A stretch of 64,000 bases of DNA, taken from positions 930,001 to 994,000 of the forward strand of contig CANMSE010000001.1 in assembly GCA_947500555.1 (NCBI GenBank), read 5' to 3'. Under the pieces are notes generated by a model that saw only the letters and a list, made by a program, of their open reading frames with translations, was not told where the DNA came from and did not search any database. This DNA comes from an uncultured Fulvivirga sp. (GTDB lineage: Bacteria; Bacteroidota; Bacteroidia; Cytophagales; Cyclobacteriaceae). The translations under genes and the position numbers were made by a program. Positions 54,081-62,576 of this stretch are shown in pieces (position 1 is the stretch's first letter; each line of letters begins with the position of its first letter).

Positions 54081-55478
54081 TTATTTCAGGCTACCTACCA
54101 TATCTTCAGGGCGTACCCATTTCGTAAATTCTTCTTCTGTCAAATAACCAAGATTTATGGCTTCTTCTTTCAAAGTAGTTCCGTTTTCATGTGCTGTCTT
54201 TGCAATTTTTGCCGCTTTTTCATAACCAATATGAGTATTCAAGGCAGTTACTAGCATGAGGCTATTATTCAAATGCTCGGTGATACTTTTATGATTAGGC
54301 TCGATGCCAATGGCACAATTGTCATTAAATGAAACACATGCATCTCCGATTAATCTGGCAGATTGCAACAAATTATTAGCCATAACTGGTTTAAAGACAT
54401 TTAACTCATAATGGCCTTGAGCACCACCAACAGTTATAGCTACATCGTTGCCTATGACTTGAGCACATACCATGGTTATGGCTTCACATTGGGTTGGGTT
54501 GACTTTACCAGGCATAATAGATGAGCCAGGTTCATTAGCCGGAATAATGATTTCGCCAATACCTGACCGCGGCCCGGATGCAAGCATTCTTATATCATTA
54601 GCGATTTTGTTCAATGAAACAGCCAATTGCTTTAGCGCCCCGTGTGTTTCTACTAAGGCATCATGCGCAGCTAATGCTTCAAATTTATTTTCTGCACTTA
54701 CAAAAGGCAATCCTGTAAATTGGGCAATTTTATTAGCTACTAATTCAGCATATCCTTTTGGAGTATTGATACCGGTGCCTACAGCTGTACCGCCAAGTGC
54801 AAGTTCACTGAGATGAGCCATAGTATTTTTTACTGCTTTTAATCCATGATCTAGCTGAGAAACATAACCGCTAAATTCCTGTCCGAGAGTTAGAGGCGTG
54901 GCGTCCATAAGGTGAGTACGACCAATTTTCACCACATTCATGAATTTCTCAGACTTAGCCTTAAGTGTATCCCTTAATTTCTCAACACCTGGGATGGTGG
55001 TTTCAACGATCATTTTATAGCCTGCTATGTGCATTCCTGTAGGGTAAGTATCGTTGGAAGACTGAGACTTATTTACATCATCATTAGGATGTACGTCACT
55101 TTGTCCTTCACCTAGCTTATTACCAGCTAATACGTGAGCTCTGTTAGAAACTACTTCATTGACATTCATATTAGATTGAGTACCCGAACCTGTTTGCCAA
55201 ACGACTAGAGGAAACTGATCATCTAATTTGCCCTCCAATATTTCATCACAAGCTTTAGAAATAAGATCACATTTTTCCGAAGATAGAACACCAAGCTCAC
55301 AGTTGGTGTGAGCCGCAGCCTTTTTAAGATAGGCAAAACCATAAACCACTTCTAATGGCATGCTACCCGCAGGACCTATTTTAAAGTTGTTTCTAGATCT
55401 TTCCGTTTGGGCTCCCCAGTATTTGTCGGCAGGTACTTTTACCTCCCCCATCGTATCTTTTTCTATTCTGTAGTTCAT
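54081..55478 (-). CDS. fumC: Class II fumarate hydratase
   Basis: Fumarase of the TCA cycle, 465 residues, converting fumarate to malate without an iron-sulfur cluster. Family motifs are [54 protein letters not shown], and the signature [16 protein letters not shown] with the catalytic Ser. The start ATG 55478 begins the family N-terminus ([23 protein letters not shown], given here in part: [16 protein letters not shown]). A palindromic repeat lies just upstream, in its leader. Confidence 0.97.
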   Translation of the reverse strand: MNYRIEKDTMGEVKVPADKYWGAQTERSRNNFKIGPAGSMPLEVVYGFAYLKKAAAHTNCELGVLSSEKCDLISKACDEILEGKLDDQFPLVVWQTGSGTQSNMNVNEVVSNRAHVLAGNKLGEGQSDVHPNDDVNKSQSSNDTYPTGMHIAGYKMIVETTIPGVEKLRDTLKAKSEKFMNVVKIGRTHLMDATPLTLGQEFSGYVSQLDHGLKAVKNTMAHLSELALGGTAVGTGINTPKGYAELVANKIAQFTGLPFVSAENKFEALAAHDALVETHGALKQLAVSLNKIANDIRMLASGPRSGIGEIIIPANEPGSSIMPGKVNPTQCEAITMVCAQVIGNDVAITVGGAQGHYELNVFKPVMANNLLQSARLIGDACVSFNDNCAIGIEPNHKSITEHLNNSLMLVTALNTHIGYEKAAKIAKTAHENGTTLKEEAINLGYLTEEEFTKWVRPEDMVGSLK

Positions 55479-55492
55479 TTTAATATTGTTAA

Positions 55493-55548
55493 GTCAAGTT
55501 GAGCTTGTCGAAACATGTACTGCTAGTCTTCGACAAGCTCAGACTGAC
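55493..55548. repeat. Palindromic repeat upstream of fumC
   Basis: 20-base arms at 55493-55512 and 55529-55548 pair at 17 positions and share the core GAGCTTGTCGAA, with a 16-base loop. It lies 14 bases before the fumC start, inside its promoter or leader. Confidence 0.65.
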
Positions 55549-55714
55549 ATTACTTAGTTCAAAACAAAAATAGAAAATAAATCAGCTTCATTTTGAGAAT
55601 CTTTACTCAATTAAAATCGGCATTCACCGATAGTGATCTGGCATTGGCCGATAACTATCAACAAAACACCTCTGATAGTCGCTATAATTGTATCACAAAC
55701 AAAAACTCAAAATA

Positions 55715-56431
55715 ATGGGACAAGAGACTATAAACGATCGGAGATTTTGGCTAGGCCTTGTTTTCGTATTCATCGGGGGGGTATTATTACTTGATAACTT
55801 AAATGTTATTCCCTATTACATTCCTGATTATTTATTATCATGGAAGACTTTTTTAATTGTACTTGGAGTGTATTTTATTGTTGGTAGAAAGAAGCCAGAA
55901 CCTGGGATTATAATGATAACCATAGGTAGTGTTTTTCTGCTTCAGGATTTCTACTACTTTAGAATTAGAGATATCTGGCACATATTGTGGCCATCTATCT
56001 TCATCATTATTGGAGGGGGCTTAATTTTTAGAAGAACGCGAAATAGAGAATCACTGGACATCAGTGATGAAAAAAAAAATGATGTAGACTATGTTGATGA
56101 TTTTGCTGTACTGGGAGGAAGAGAGATCATAGTAGATTCTCAAAATTTTAAAGGAGGTAAAATCTCAGCAGTTCTAGGTGGCTCGAGCATTGATTTAAGA
56201 CAAGCCAATTTAGCCGAAGGGAATAGTATTTTGGATGTTTTTGCCATGTTCGGTGGTACTTCGATAATTGTCCCACAAGATTGGACAGTAAAAGTTGAGG
56301 TTTTCTCAGTTCTAGGGGGATTTAGCGATAAGCGCGACTCTTCGGTCAAAGTGGTTCCTCACCCAAACAAAGTGCTTACGGTCAAAGGCTTTGTAATGTT
56401 TGGTGGTGGAGATATTAAGTACACCAAATAG
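55715..56431 (+). CDS. LiaF-like membrane protein
   Basis: A 238-residue protein from ATG 55715, chosen because it begins the conserved N-terminus; the frame extends 9 codons upstream. Four hydrophobic segments come first (WLGLVFVFIGGVLLLDNL, then FLIVLGVYFIVG, IIMITIGSVFLL, ILWPSIFIIIGGGLIF), as in LiaI/DUF5668. The cytoplasmic LiaF-like domain (about 125-238) has repeated LGG/FGG strands (FAVLGGREIIV, AMFGGTSIIVP, VMFGGGDIKY). In Firmicutes, LiaF restrains a histidine kinase. Here a LytS-like kinase starts 2 bases after its stop, which suggests a similar job. Confidence 0.87.
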   Translation: MGQETINDRRFWLGLVFVFIGGVLLLDNLNVIPYYIPDYLLSWKTFLIVLGVYFIVGRKKPEPGIIMITIGSVFLLQDFYYFRIRDIWHILWPSIFIIIGGGLIFRRTRNRESLDISDEKKNDVDYVDDFAVLGGREIIVDSQNFKGGKISAVLGGSSIDLRQANLAEGNSILDVFAMFGGTSIIVPQDWTVKVEVFSVLGGFSDKRDSSVKVVPHPNKVLTVKGFVMFGGGDIKYTK

Positions 56432-56433
56432 AA

Positions 56434-57483
56434 ATGAAACACCCTTTTTTAGGAAAAGCTTTTCTGTTCTATTCATTAGCATGGGTGGCAATAATGGCTG
56501 CTCATGCTAATATTTTATTTTTACAATTTGATTTGCCTTTTAACTATGCATTGGCAGATAGTCTTGCGTTCAATTTAGCTTTTCTAGGATTTGGGATTCT
56601 TTATTGGTACATCGTTCAATACATTTCTCCTGAAAATCAAGGAATTTCAGGAACTATTCTAAATCAAGGATTAGCTATTGTTATAGGAGTAAGTTTTCTA
56701 ACCTATCTCTGTAATTCAGCTTTGACTAATCTTGCCGGGGATGATGCCACAATCATTGATTTTCTAAACCTTGCCATCCCATGGAGAATTTTTCTAGGCT
56801 CGTTCTTCCTTGGCATGGTAGTTCTCATCTATTACTTATTGCAATACACGGCCAGTTTAAAAGAAAAAGAGAAAGGAGAGCTCGAGCTTCAAAACCTTTT
56901 GAAACAAGCTGAGTTGGAGACATTAAAATTTCAACTTAATCCACATTTTATATTCAATAGCCTCAATTCAATAAGCTCTCTAACTCTAACTGACCCTAAC
57001 CGGGCACATGAGATGGTTGTGAAGCTCTCTGAATTTATGAGGGGCTCACTGGGGAGAGAGGATACAGAACTACACTCTTTAAAAGAAGAGTTGCAACAAA
57101 TGAAGCTTTATCTCGATATTGAGCGCGTACGCTTTGGAGATAGATTGAAAGTAAATGAGGAAATAGATACAAATTGCTTCGATAGAGAGGTGCCAAACTT
57201 GATTATGCAACCGCTATATGAAAATGCCATTAAATATGGAATTTATGAGCAATTGGATGATGTAAACATTACTACCAAATGTTTTTGTGATGAAGGTCAG
57301 TTAAATATTTTAATCACGAATAATTATGATTCTGAGGCAATTCCGAAAAAAGGAAAAGGGATAGGGTTGAAAAATATCTGCAACCGACTGGAATTAATTT
57401 ATGGAAAATCAGATCTTGTTACAATCAAAAAAGAAAAAGAAATATTTAGTATTGAATTAATTATCCCTCAAGAAAAATCATGA
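56434..57483 (+). CDS. LytS-type sensor histidine kinase
   Basis: Membrane sensor kinase of 349 residues. Four hydrophobic segments (about 8-32, 44-63, 74-95, 117-137) are followed by a coiled coil (SLKEKEKGELELQNLLKQAE). The His_kinase domain has the phosphoacceptor His 171 in LNPHFIFNSLN and the ATP site QPLYENAIKYG with GIGLKNI. It follows the LiaF-like gene by 2 bases and overlaps the LytTR regulator start by 4 bases. Confidence 0.93.
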   Translation: MKHPFLGKAFLFYSLAWVAIMAAHANILFLQFDLPFNYALADSLAFNLAFLGFGILYWYIVQYISPENQGISGTILNQGLAIVIGVSFLTYLCNSALTNLAGDDATIIDFLNLAIPWRIFLGSFFLGMVVLIYYLLQYTASLKEKEKGELELQNLLKQAELETLKFQLNPHFIFNSLNSISSLTLTDPNRAHEMVVKLSEFMRGSLGREDTELHSLKEELQQMKLYLDIERVRFGDRLKVNEEIDTNCFDREVPNLIMQPLYENAIKYGIYEQLDDVNITTKCFCDEGQLNILITNNYDSEAIPKKGKGIGLKNICNRLELIYGKSDLVTIKKEKEIFSIELIIPQEKS

Positions 57484-58220
57484 TAAAGGCAATAATCATT
57501 GATGATGAAAAACTTGCACGAGACGTTATAAAAAAGTTTCTTGAAAGCTTTAGCGGTATCCAGGTCATTGAAGAATGTTCTAATGGCTTTGAGGGGATAA
57601 AGGCCATCGCCACTCACAAACCGCAACTGATATTTTTGGATATACAAATGCCAAAACTCACAGGCTTTGAGATGCTAGAGCTATTAGATGATAAACCCAT
57701 AATCATTTTTAGTACGGCCTTTGATCAATATGCTATAAAAGCTTTTGAATTAAGCGCTGCTGACTACCTGCTAAAGCCGTATTCGAAAGCTCGCTTTGAT
57801 GAGGCAGTTATTAAAGCCTTGAAAAAAGTAGATGAAGAAATAGATAGTCAAGAAGTCGTGACCTCTGTTCTGGATAATAGAGAGTCTTTAGAAAAGCTCG
57901 ACCGTGTAGTGATTAAAAATGGTTCAAAAATTGTAATTCTTGGAATAGATTCTATTCAACATTTTCAGGCTCAAGATGATTATGTTGCTGTATATTCTGA
58001 AGGGCAGAAATACTTGAAGCAAATTACAATGAAGTATCTGGAAGAGAATCTTCCTGAAGGGTTCATTCGCGTTCATCGATCATTCATTGTAAATATTGAT
58101 CAAATTGATAAGCTGGAAGCCTATTCAAAAGACAGTTATATTGCAATCTTAAAAAATGGTGAGAAGGTTTCTGTAAGTCGGAATGGATATAATCTGTTAA
58201 AAGAGAAGCTTGGTATTTAG
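57480..58220 (+). CDS. LytTR-family response regulator
   Basis: Response regulator of 246 residues. The receiver has the acidic pair DDE (8-10), phosphoacceptor Asp 54 (IFLDIQMPKLTG) and conserved STAFDQYA and LLKPY. The LytTR DNA-binding domain covers about 135-240 (IQHFQAQDDYVAVYSEG, then FIRVHRSFIVNIDQI). It is the third gene of the LiaF-like/LytS/LytTR operon. Its targets are unknown but probably lie in envelope stress. Confidence 0.94.
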   Translation: MIKAIIIDDEKLARDVIKKFLESFSGIQVIEECSNGFEGIKAIATHKPQLIFLDIQMPKLTGFEMLELLDDKPIIIFSTAFDQYAIKAFELSAADYLLKPYSKARFDEAVIKALKKVDEEIDSQEVVTSVLDNRESLEKLDRVVIKNGSKIVILGIDSIQHFQAQDDYVAVYSEGQKYLKQITMKYLEENLPEGFIRVHRSFIVNIDQIDKLEAYSKDSYIAILKNGEKVSVSRNGYNLLKEKLGI

Positions 58221-58303
58221 AAATTAAGCTTCACATAATGTCTTGCATTAAGACTGTTGTATGAACATATCCAAGTAATAGTTTTTAATTGAGTTTGTGG
58301 GTT

Positions 58304-59026
58304 TTAAAACCCTTTGCGTGTGTTAATCTTGTTAATCTTTATTTCACCACTTTTTCCATCCAGACCAGAAATCCCGGGTAAGTCACGCTGATGACTTTTG
58401 TTTTCTCCACCTGAACCCCCGGCTCCACCGATTCCTCCAAATGTTGTTATATTGATTGAGTGTTTACGATTTTTACTATTAAAAATTGGTATAAATCCAT
58501 TGGTTATGTAGTTAAATTTTAAATTTCCTGCATCCCCACCTTTCCCACCACTACCCCCTTGACCTAACTTAAATCCTTCTTCAAAAAAATAGGCTTCACT
58601 TGGCCAGCCACCACCTCCTTGTCCTCCATTACCTCCGTTTGTGGATATGTATATTGATTCAAGCTTATCAAAACATATAGTCAAAATAATATCAAATCCT
58701 GAACTGCCTTCACTGCCCGAACTCCCATTCGGATTCAATCTTTTCCCATACAAACCTCTTTTTCCATCACTTCCTTCAGCTATTATCCTGGCAGACTTAC
58801 CAACGAAAGCATGCTTGATAACTATGTTAGTATTAGTTTTTATTAAAAGTTCTGAGTTATCTTCCATTTCAAGTGTGTCTATAATTAGCTGTTGGTCTAA
58901 AATAGTAACAGCACTATTTTTTTTGATTTTAAGAAAAGGAAAATGTTGAGATGCTAATGGTTGAAAATTCGCCTGAAGACTGAATAACACAATCAAGTTA
59001 AAAATAAAAAATCGAGTTAAAATCAT
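58304..59026 (-). CDS. Exported glycine-rich protein
   Basis: A 240-residue protein with a signal peptide (FFIFNLIVLFSLQANFQPLA). A beta-strand part (about 30-80, with LLIKTNTNIVIKHAFVG) resembles short parallel-beta or dockerin-like surface proteins. Glycine-rich stretches follow, such as NGGNGGQGGGGW, GQGGSGGKGGDAG and GGIGGAGGSGGE, resembling collagen-like or PE_PGRS-type loops. It has no catalytic motif, and its role is unknown. It is convergent with the LytTR gene. Confidence 0.72.
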   Translation of the reverse strand: MILTRFFIFNLIVLFSLQANFQPLASQHFPFLKIKKNSAVTILDQQLIIDTLEMEDNSELLIKTNTNIVIKHAFVGKSARIIAEGSDGKRGLYGKRLNPNGSSGSEGSSGFDIILTICFDKLESIYISTNGGNGGQGGGGWPSEAYFFEEGFKLGQGGSGGKGGDAGNLKFNYITNGFIPIFNSKNRKHSINITTFGGIGGAGGSGGENKSHQRDLPGISGLDGKSGEIKINKINTRKGF

Positions 59027-59091
59027 AGTTATACTCTATAAATTAAGAAATAATTTACAAAAAACATGCCATTTCTACTTTAGAGCTAGAC

Positions 59092-59619
59092 TTACTTCAA
59101 TTCCTTAAAAAACTCCCAAACAACAAGACCTAAACTCACAGAAATATTGAGCGAGTGTTTTGTGCCAAATTGAGGTATTTCAATACAGATATCTGATTGA
59201 TCAACAATTCCCTGACTTACACCAAAAACCTCATTTCCGAATATAAGACAATATTTAGCTTCTTTGCCTGGAGTGAATTCTTCTAAAGAAACACTTGCCT
59301 CCACCTGCTCGATGCTTATGATAGTGTAACCTTCACTTTTTAGTGTTTTAATAAGCTCCAGGGGTTGTGGCGAGTGTTCCCAATCCACTGACTCAGTTGC
59401 TCCAAGGGCCGTTTTTTGAATTTCTCGATGCGGAGGTGTTCCGGTTATTCCCCCCAGGTATATTTTCTCAATTAAAAATGCATCAGACGTACGAAAGGCG
59501 GAACCTACATTATTCAGACTTCTTATATTATCCAAAAGTAAAACAACCGGGATCTTTTTTGCTTTTTTGAATTCCTCTACAGATTTTCTGCCTAACTCTT
59601 CATTCGCAATTTTTTTCAT
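59092..59619 (-). CDS. TrmH-family (SpoU) RNA 2'-O-methyltransferase
   Basis: A 175-residue SpoU-type methyltransferase, probably modifying tRNA or rRNA ribose. The start at ATG 59619 was chosen over 59667 because upstream residues are unlike the family. The knotted SAM site is shown by NIRSLNNVGSAFRTSDAF (motif 1), LIFGNEVFGVSQ (motif 2) and IPQFGTKHSLNISVSLG (motif 3). It lacks an N-terminal RNA-binding extension. It is divergent from mutS with a 139-base gap. Confidence 0.9.
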   Translation of the reverse strand: MKKIANEELGRKSVEEFKKAKKIPVVLLLDNIRSLNNVGSAFRTSDAFLIEKIYLGGITGTPPHREIQKTALGATESVDWEHSPQPLELIKTLKSEGYTIISIEQVEASVSLEEFTPGKEAKYCLIFGNEVFGVSQGIVDQSDICIEIPQFGTKHSLNISVSLGLVVWEFFKELK

Positions 59620-59758
59620 TATGGTAATTTTAAAATCTATATTCAAAATTCTACATTCTTTATTCATTAATCAAAAGAAGTCCAAATCACAACGGCCAAT
59701 TAACGCTTTACATTCGTGGCAAAAAAATGAATCTTTGTAGCTCCACCACTACGTAATT

Positions 59759-62365
59759 ATGGGCAAGACAAAGGACGCCAAAGAAACTCCACTTATGAAG
59801 CAATACAATGCCATCAAGGCAAAGTATCCGGGAGCGCTTTTGCTGTTCAGGGTAGGGGATTTCTATGAAACTTTTGGAGAAGATGCAGTAAAGGCTAGTA
59901 AGGTTTTAGATATTGTTCTCACCAAAAGAGCGAATGGTTCAGCCTCACATATAGAGTTGGCAGGGTTTCCTCACCATTCGTTAGATACATACCTTCCCAA
60001 ACTGGTTCGAGCGGGTAACAGGGTAGCCATTTGCGATCAACTGGAAGATCCAAAATCAGTCAAAGGGATTGTAAAGCGGGGGGTTACTGAATTAGTTACT
60101 CCAGGACTTTCTTTTAATGATAATGTGCTTGACAAAAAGGCGAACAACTTTTTAGCATCAGTATATTTTGGTCAGCATGCTATTGGCGTTTCATTTTTAG
60201 ATGTTTCTACAGGTGAGTTTTTGGCTGCACATGGAAGTGAAGATTACATTTCTAAATTATTCCAGGGATTTAACCCGTCAGAAGTAATTTACAGCAAGCC
60301 TTCCTTTAAAAACATAGAGAAAGTTTTTGGTGATGACTATAACTTGTTTTCGCTTGATGAGTGGATATTTAAGTTTGATTTCACCTATGATAAGTTAACA
60401 GACCACTTCAAAACTTCTTCTTTAAAAGGATTTGGAGTGGAAGAGATGGGTGAGGCGATAATTGCTGCCGGTGCCATTCTTCAATATTTGGAGGAGACTG
60501 AACATCGGGAAACAAGCCATATAGCTTCTATTTCTCGTATCGATGAAGACAAATATGTATGGTTGGATAAGTTTACTATTCGCAATTTAGAGCTTGTTTA
60601 TGCACAGAATGATGGAGTGCCGCTTATAGATGTATTGGATAGAACAGAGACTCCAATGGGGTCTCGGATGCTTAAAAAGTGGATGGTATTACCTCTTAAA
60701 GATACTGCGGCAATCAACGAGCGTCATGAGATAGTGGAGGCATATGATGGTGAAGAAGAACTACTCGAAACTACTCGAAGTAGCTTAAAACAGATCGGAG
60801 ATTTAGAAAGGTTGATTTCGAAAGTTGCAGTTGGTAGGATCAATCCCAGAGAGATGATTCATCTCAAAAAGGCGATGTATAATACTCGGCCTATTTATGA
60901 TCAGTTGATTGATCACAAACTACCCGAGCTCAAAAAATTGGCAGACCAGGTCAATCTTTGTGAGGTTCTACTGGAGAAGATAGAAGCTGAACTCAAAGAG
61001 GAAGTCCCTATAATCTCTAACCAGGGGAACATTATTAAAGATGGTATCGATGACGAACTGGATGAGCTTAGAAAGATCGCTTACTCAGGTAAAGACTACC
61101 TTGTGCAGATTCAAAAGCGTGAGGTGGAACGGACAGGTATCACTTCTTTAAAGATTGCTTATAATAAGGTATTTGGATACTATCTGGAAGTAAGTAATGC
61201 CCACAAGGATAAGGTCCCACAAGAGTGGATCAGAAAACAGACGCTAGTCAATGCTGAGCGATATATTACTGAAGAACTAAAAGTCTACGAAGAGAAAATA
61301 TTAAATGCAGAAGACAAGCTCATCGTTATTGAGCAAAGAATCTATAACAGTCTGGTGGCAGCAGCAGCCGATTACGTTCATCAGATTCAGAACAACGCCC
61401 GAATCTTGGCTATGATAGATTGTCTTTCGTCATTTTCAGTTATTGCAAAAGCTAATAATTATAAAAAGCCTGAAGTAAATGATTCAACGGTAATTGACAT
61501 AAAAGGTGGGCGTCACCCGGTCATAGAATGCCAGCTTCCTGTTGGAGAGTCATATGTACCCAACGATGTATTTCTCGATAATGATAGTCAACAAGTAATG
61601 ATTATTACCGGACCTAATATGGCAGGTAAGTCCGCGCTGCTCAGGCAGACAGCATTGATTGTACTAATGGCTCAAATGGGCTCCTTTGTTCCTGCAGAAA
61701 GTGCTTCTATCGGGATCATTGATAAGGTATTTACCCGTGTAGGGGCTTCAGATAATCTATCGAGAGGAGAGTCTACCTTCATGGTAGAAATGATAGAGAC
61801 AGCCAGTATTTTGAATAACTTGAGTGATCGTAGTCTGGTACTTATGGATGAGATTGGGCGAGGTACGAGCACCTACGATGGGGTCTCCATAGCCTGGTCT
61901 ATTGTTGAATTCTTGCATAACCATCCTGATTTTAGAGCGAAAACATTATTTGCTACCCATTACCATGAACTCAATCAATTGGCAGAAGATTTTGTACGAA
62001 TTAAAAACTTCAATGTGTCGGTGAAGGAAGTGGGAGATAAAATCATCTTCATGCGTAAGCTAAAGGAAGGAGGGAGTGAGCACAGCTTTGGTATTCACGT
62101 AGCTCAACTGGCTGGAATGCCAAATAAAATAGTGATTCGTGCTAATGAGATCATGCACTTCCTTGAAAAGGATAAAAGTAAAAACGACACTGGAAAGAAA
62201 TTAGAAGAAGTACCAAAGGCCAATTATCAGATGAATCTGTTCGAAGCAGACCCGCGCTTCAAAGAAGTCATGCAACTCATGGAGGTGCTTGACATCAATA
62301 CTATTTCTCCTGTTGAGGCGCTGTTGAAGTTAAATGAGATTAAGGGGCTTTTGGATAAGAAATAG
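59759..62365 (+). CDS. mutS: DNA mismatch repair protein MutS
   Basis: Mismatch-binding ATPase of 868 residues. The N-terminal mismatch-probing motif is GDFYETF (Phe 35, Glu 37). The lever and clamp regions fill the middle. The ATPase has Walker A TGPNMAGKSALLRQ, then STFMVEM, Walker B LVLMDEIGRGTSTYDG and the FATHYHEL loop. A short C-terminal part (IVIRANEIMHFLE, then EVMQLMEVLDI) ends the protein. It is complete and typical in length, the MutS1 type. Confidence 0.97.
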   Translation: MGKTKDAKETPLMKQYNAIKAKYPGALLLFRVGDFYETFGEDAVKASKVLDIVLTKRANGSASHIELAGFPHHSLDTYLPKLVRAGNRVAICDQLEDPKSVKGIVKRGVTELVTPGLSFNDNVLDKKANNFLASVYFGQHAIGVSFLDVSTGEFLAAHGSEDYISKLFQGFNPSEVIYSKPSFKNIEKVFGDDYNLFSLDEWIFKFDFTYDKLTDHFKTSSLKGFGVEEMGEAIIAAGAILQYLEETEHRETSHIASISRIDEDKYVWLDKFTIRNLELVYAQNDGVPLIDVLDRTETPMGSRMLKKWMVLPLKDTAAINERHEIVEAYDGEEELLETTRSSLKQIGDLERLISKVAVGRINPREMIHLKKAMYNTRPIYDQLIDHKLPELKKLADQVNLCEVLLEKIEAELKEEVPIISNQGNIIKDGIDDELDELRKIAYSGKDYLVQIQKREVERTGITSLKIAYNKVFGYYLEVSNAHKDKVPQEWIRKQTLVNAERYITEELKVYEEKILNAEDKLIVIEQRIYNSLVAAAADYVHQIQNNARILAMIDCLSSFSVIAKANNYKKPEVNDSTVIDIKGGRHPVIECQLPVGESYVPNDVFLDNDSQQVMIITGPNMAGKSALLRQTALIVLMAQMGSFVPAESASIGIIDKVFTRVGASDNLSRGESTFMVEMIETASILNNLSDRSLVLMDEIGRGTSTYDGVSIAWSIVEFLHNHPDFRAKTLFATHYHELNQLAEDFVRIKNFNVSVKEVGDKIIFMRKLKEGGSEHSFGIHVAQLAGMPNKIVIRANEIMHFLEKDKSKNDTGKKLEEVPKANYQMNLFEADPRFKEVMQLMEVLDINTISPVEALLKLNEIKGLLDKK

Positions 62366-62418
62366 TGGGTTCGATTATTCTTGATTTATACGATTGAATT
62401 AATTCAACTATGTTCTTG

Positions 62419-62507
62419 TCACATTTTGGCTTGTCAAAATGTATTCCTTTTGCTTAAATACATATTTTGACAAGCCTTCCGCCCCCTTTAGGCGGGTTCA
62501 ATGTGAC
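62419..62507. repeat. Nested palindromic repeat downstream of mutS
   Basis: Outer arms GTCACATT (62419-62426) and AATGTGAC (62500-62507) enclose inner arms GGCTTGTCAAAATGTATT (62428-62445) and their inverse at 62457-62476, with a two-base bulge. A small CCGCC/GGCGG pair lies at 62480-62496. It is related to the GAGCTTGTCGAA repeats elsewhere in the window and lies between the convergent mutS and beta-helix genes. Confidence 0.65.
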
Positions 62508-62576
62508 GTTGATCTTATGCTTTATACCTTAAACTCGATGGAGTCATAGAATATTAAGTCAGGTTCCCTGCATCAA

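Noticed and set aside
26302..62507. CRISPR-like array from the recurring palindromes
   Set aside because: The palindromes are single, widely spaced, differ in sequence and have no regular spacers or cas genes nearby.
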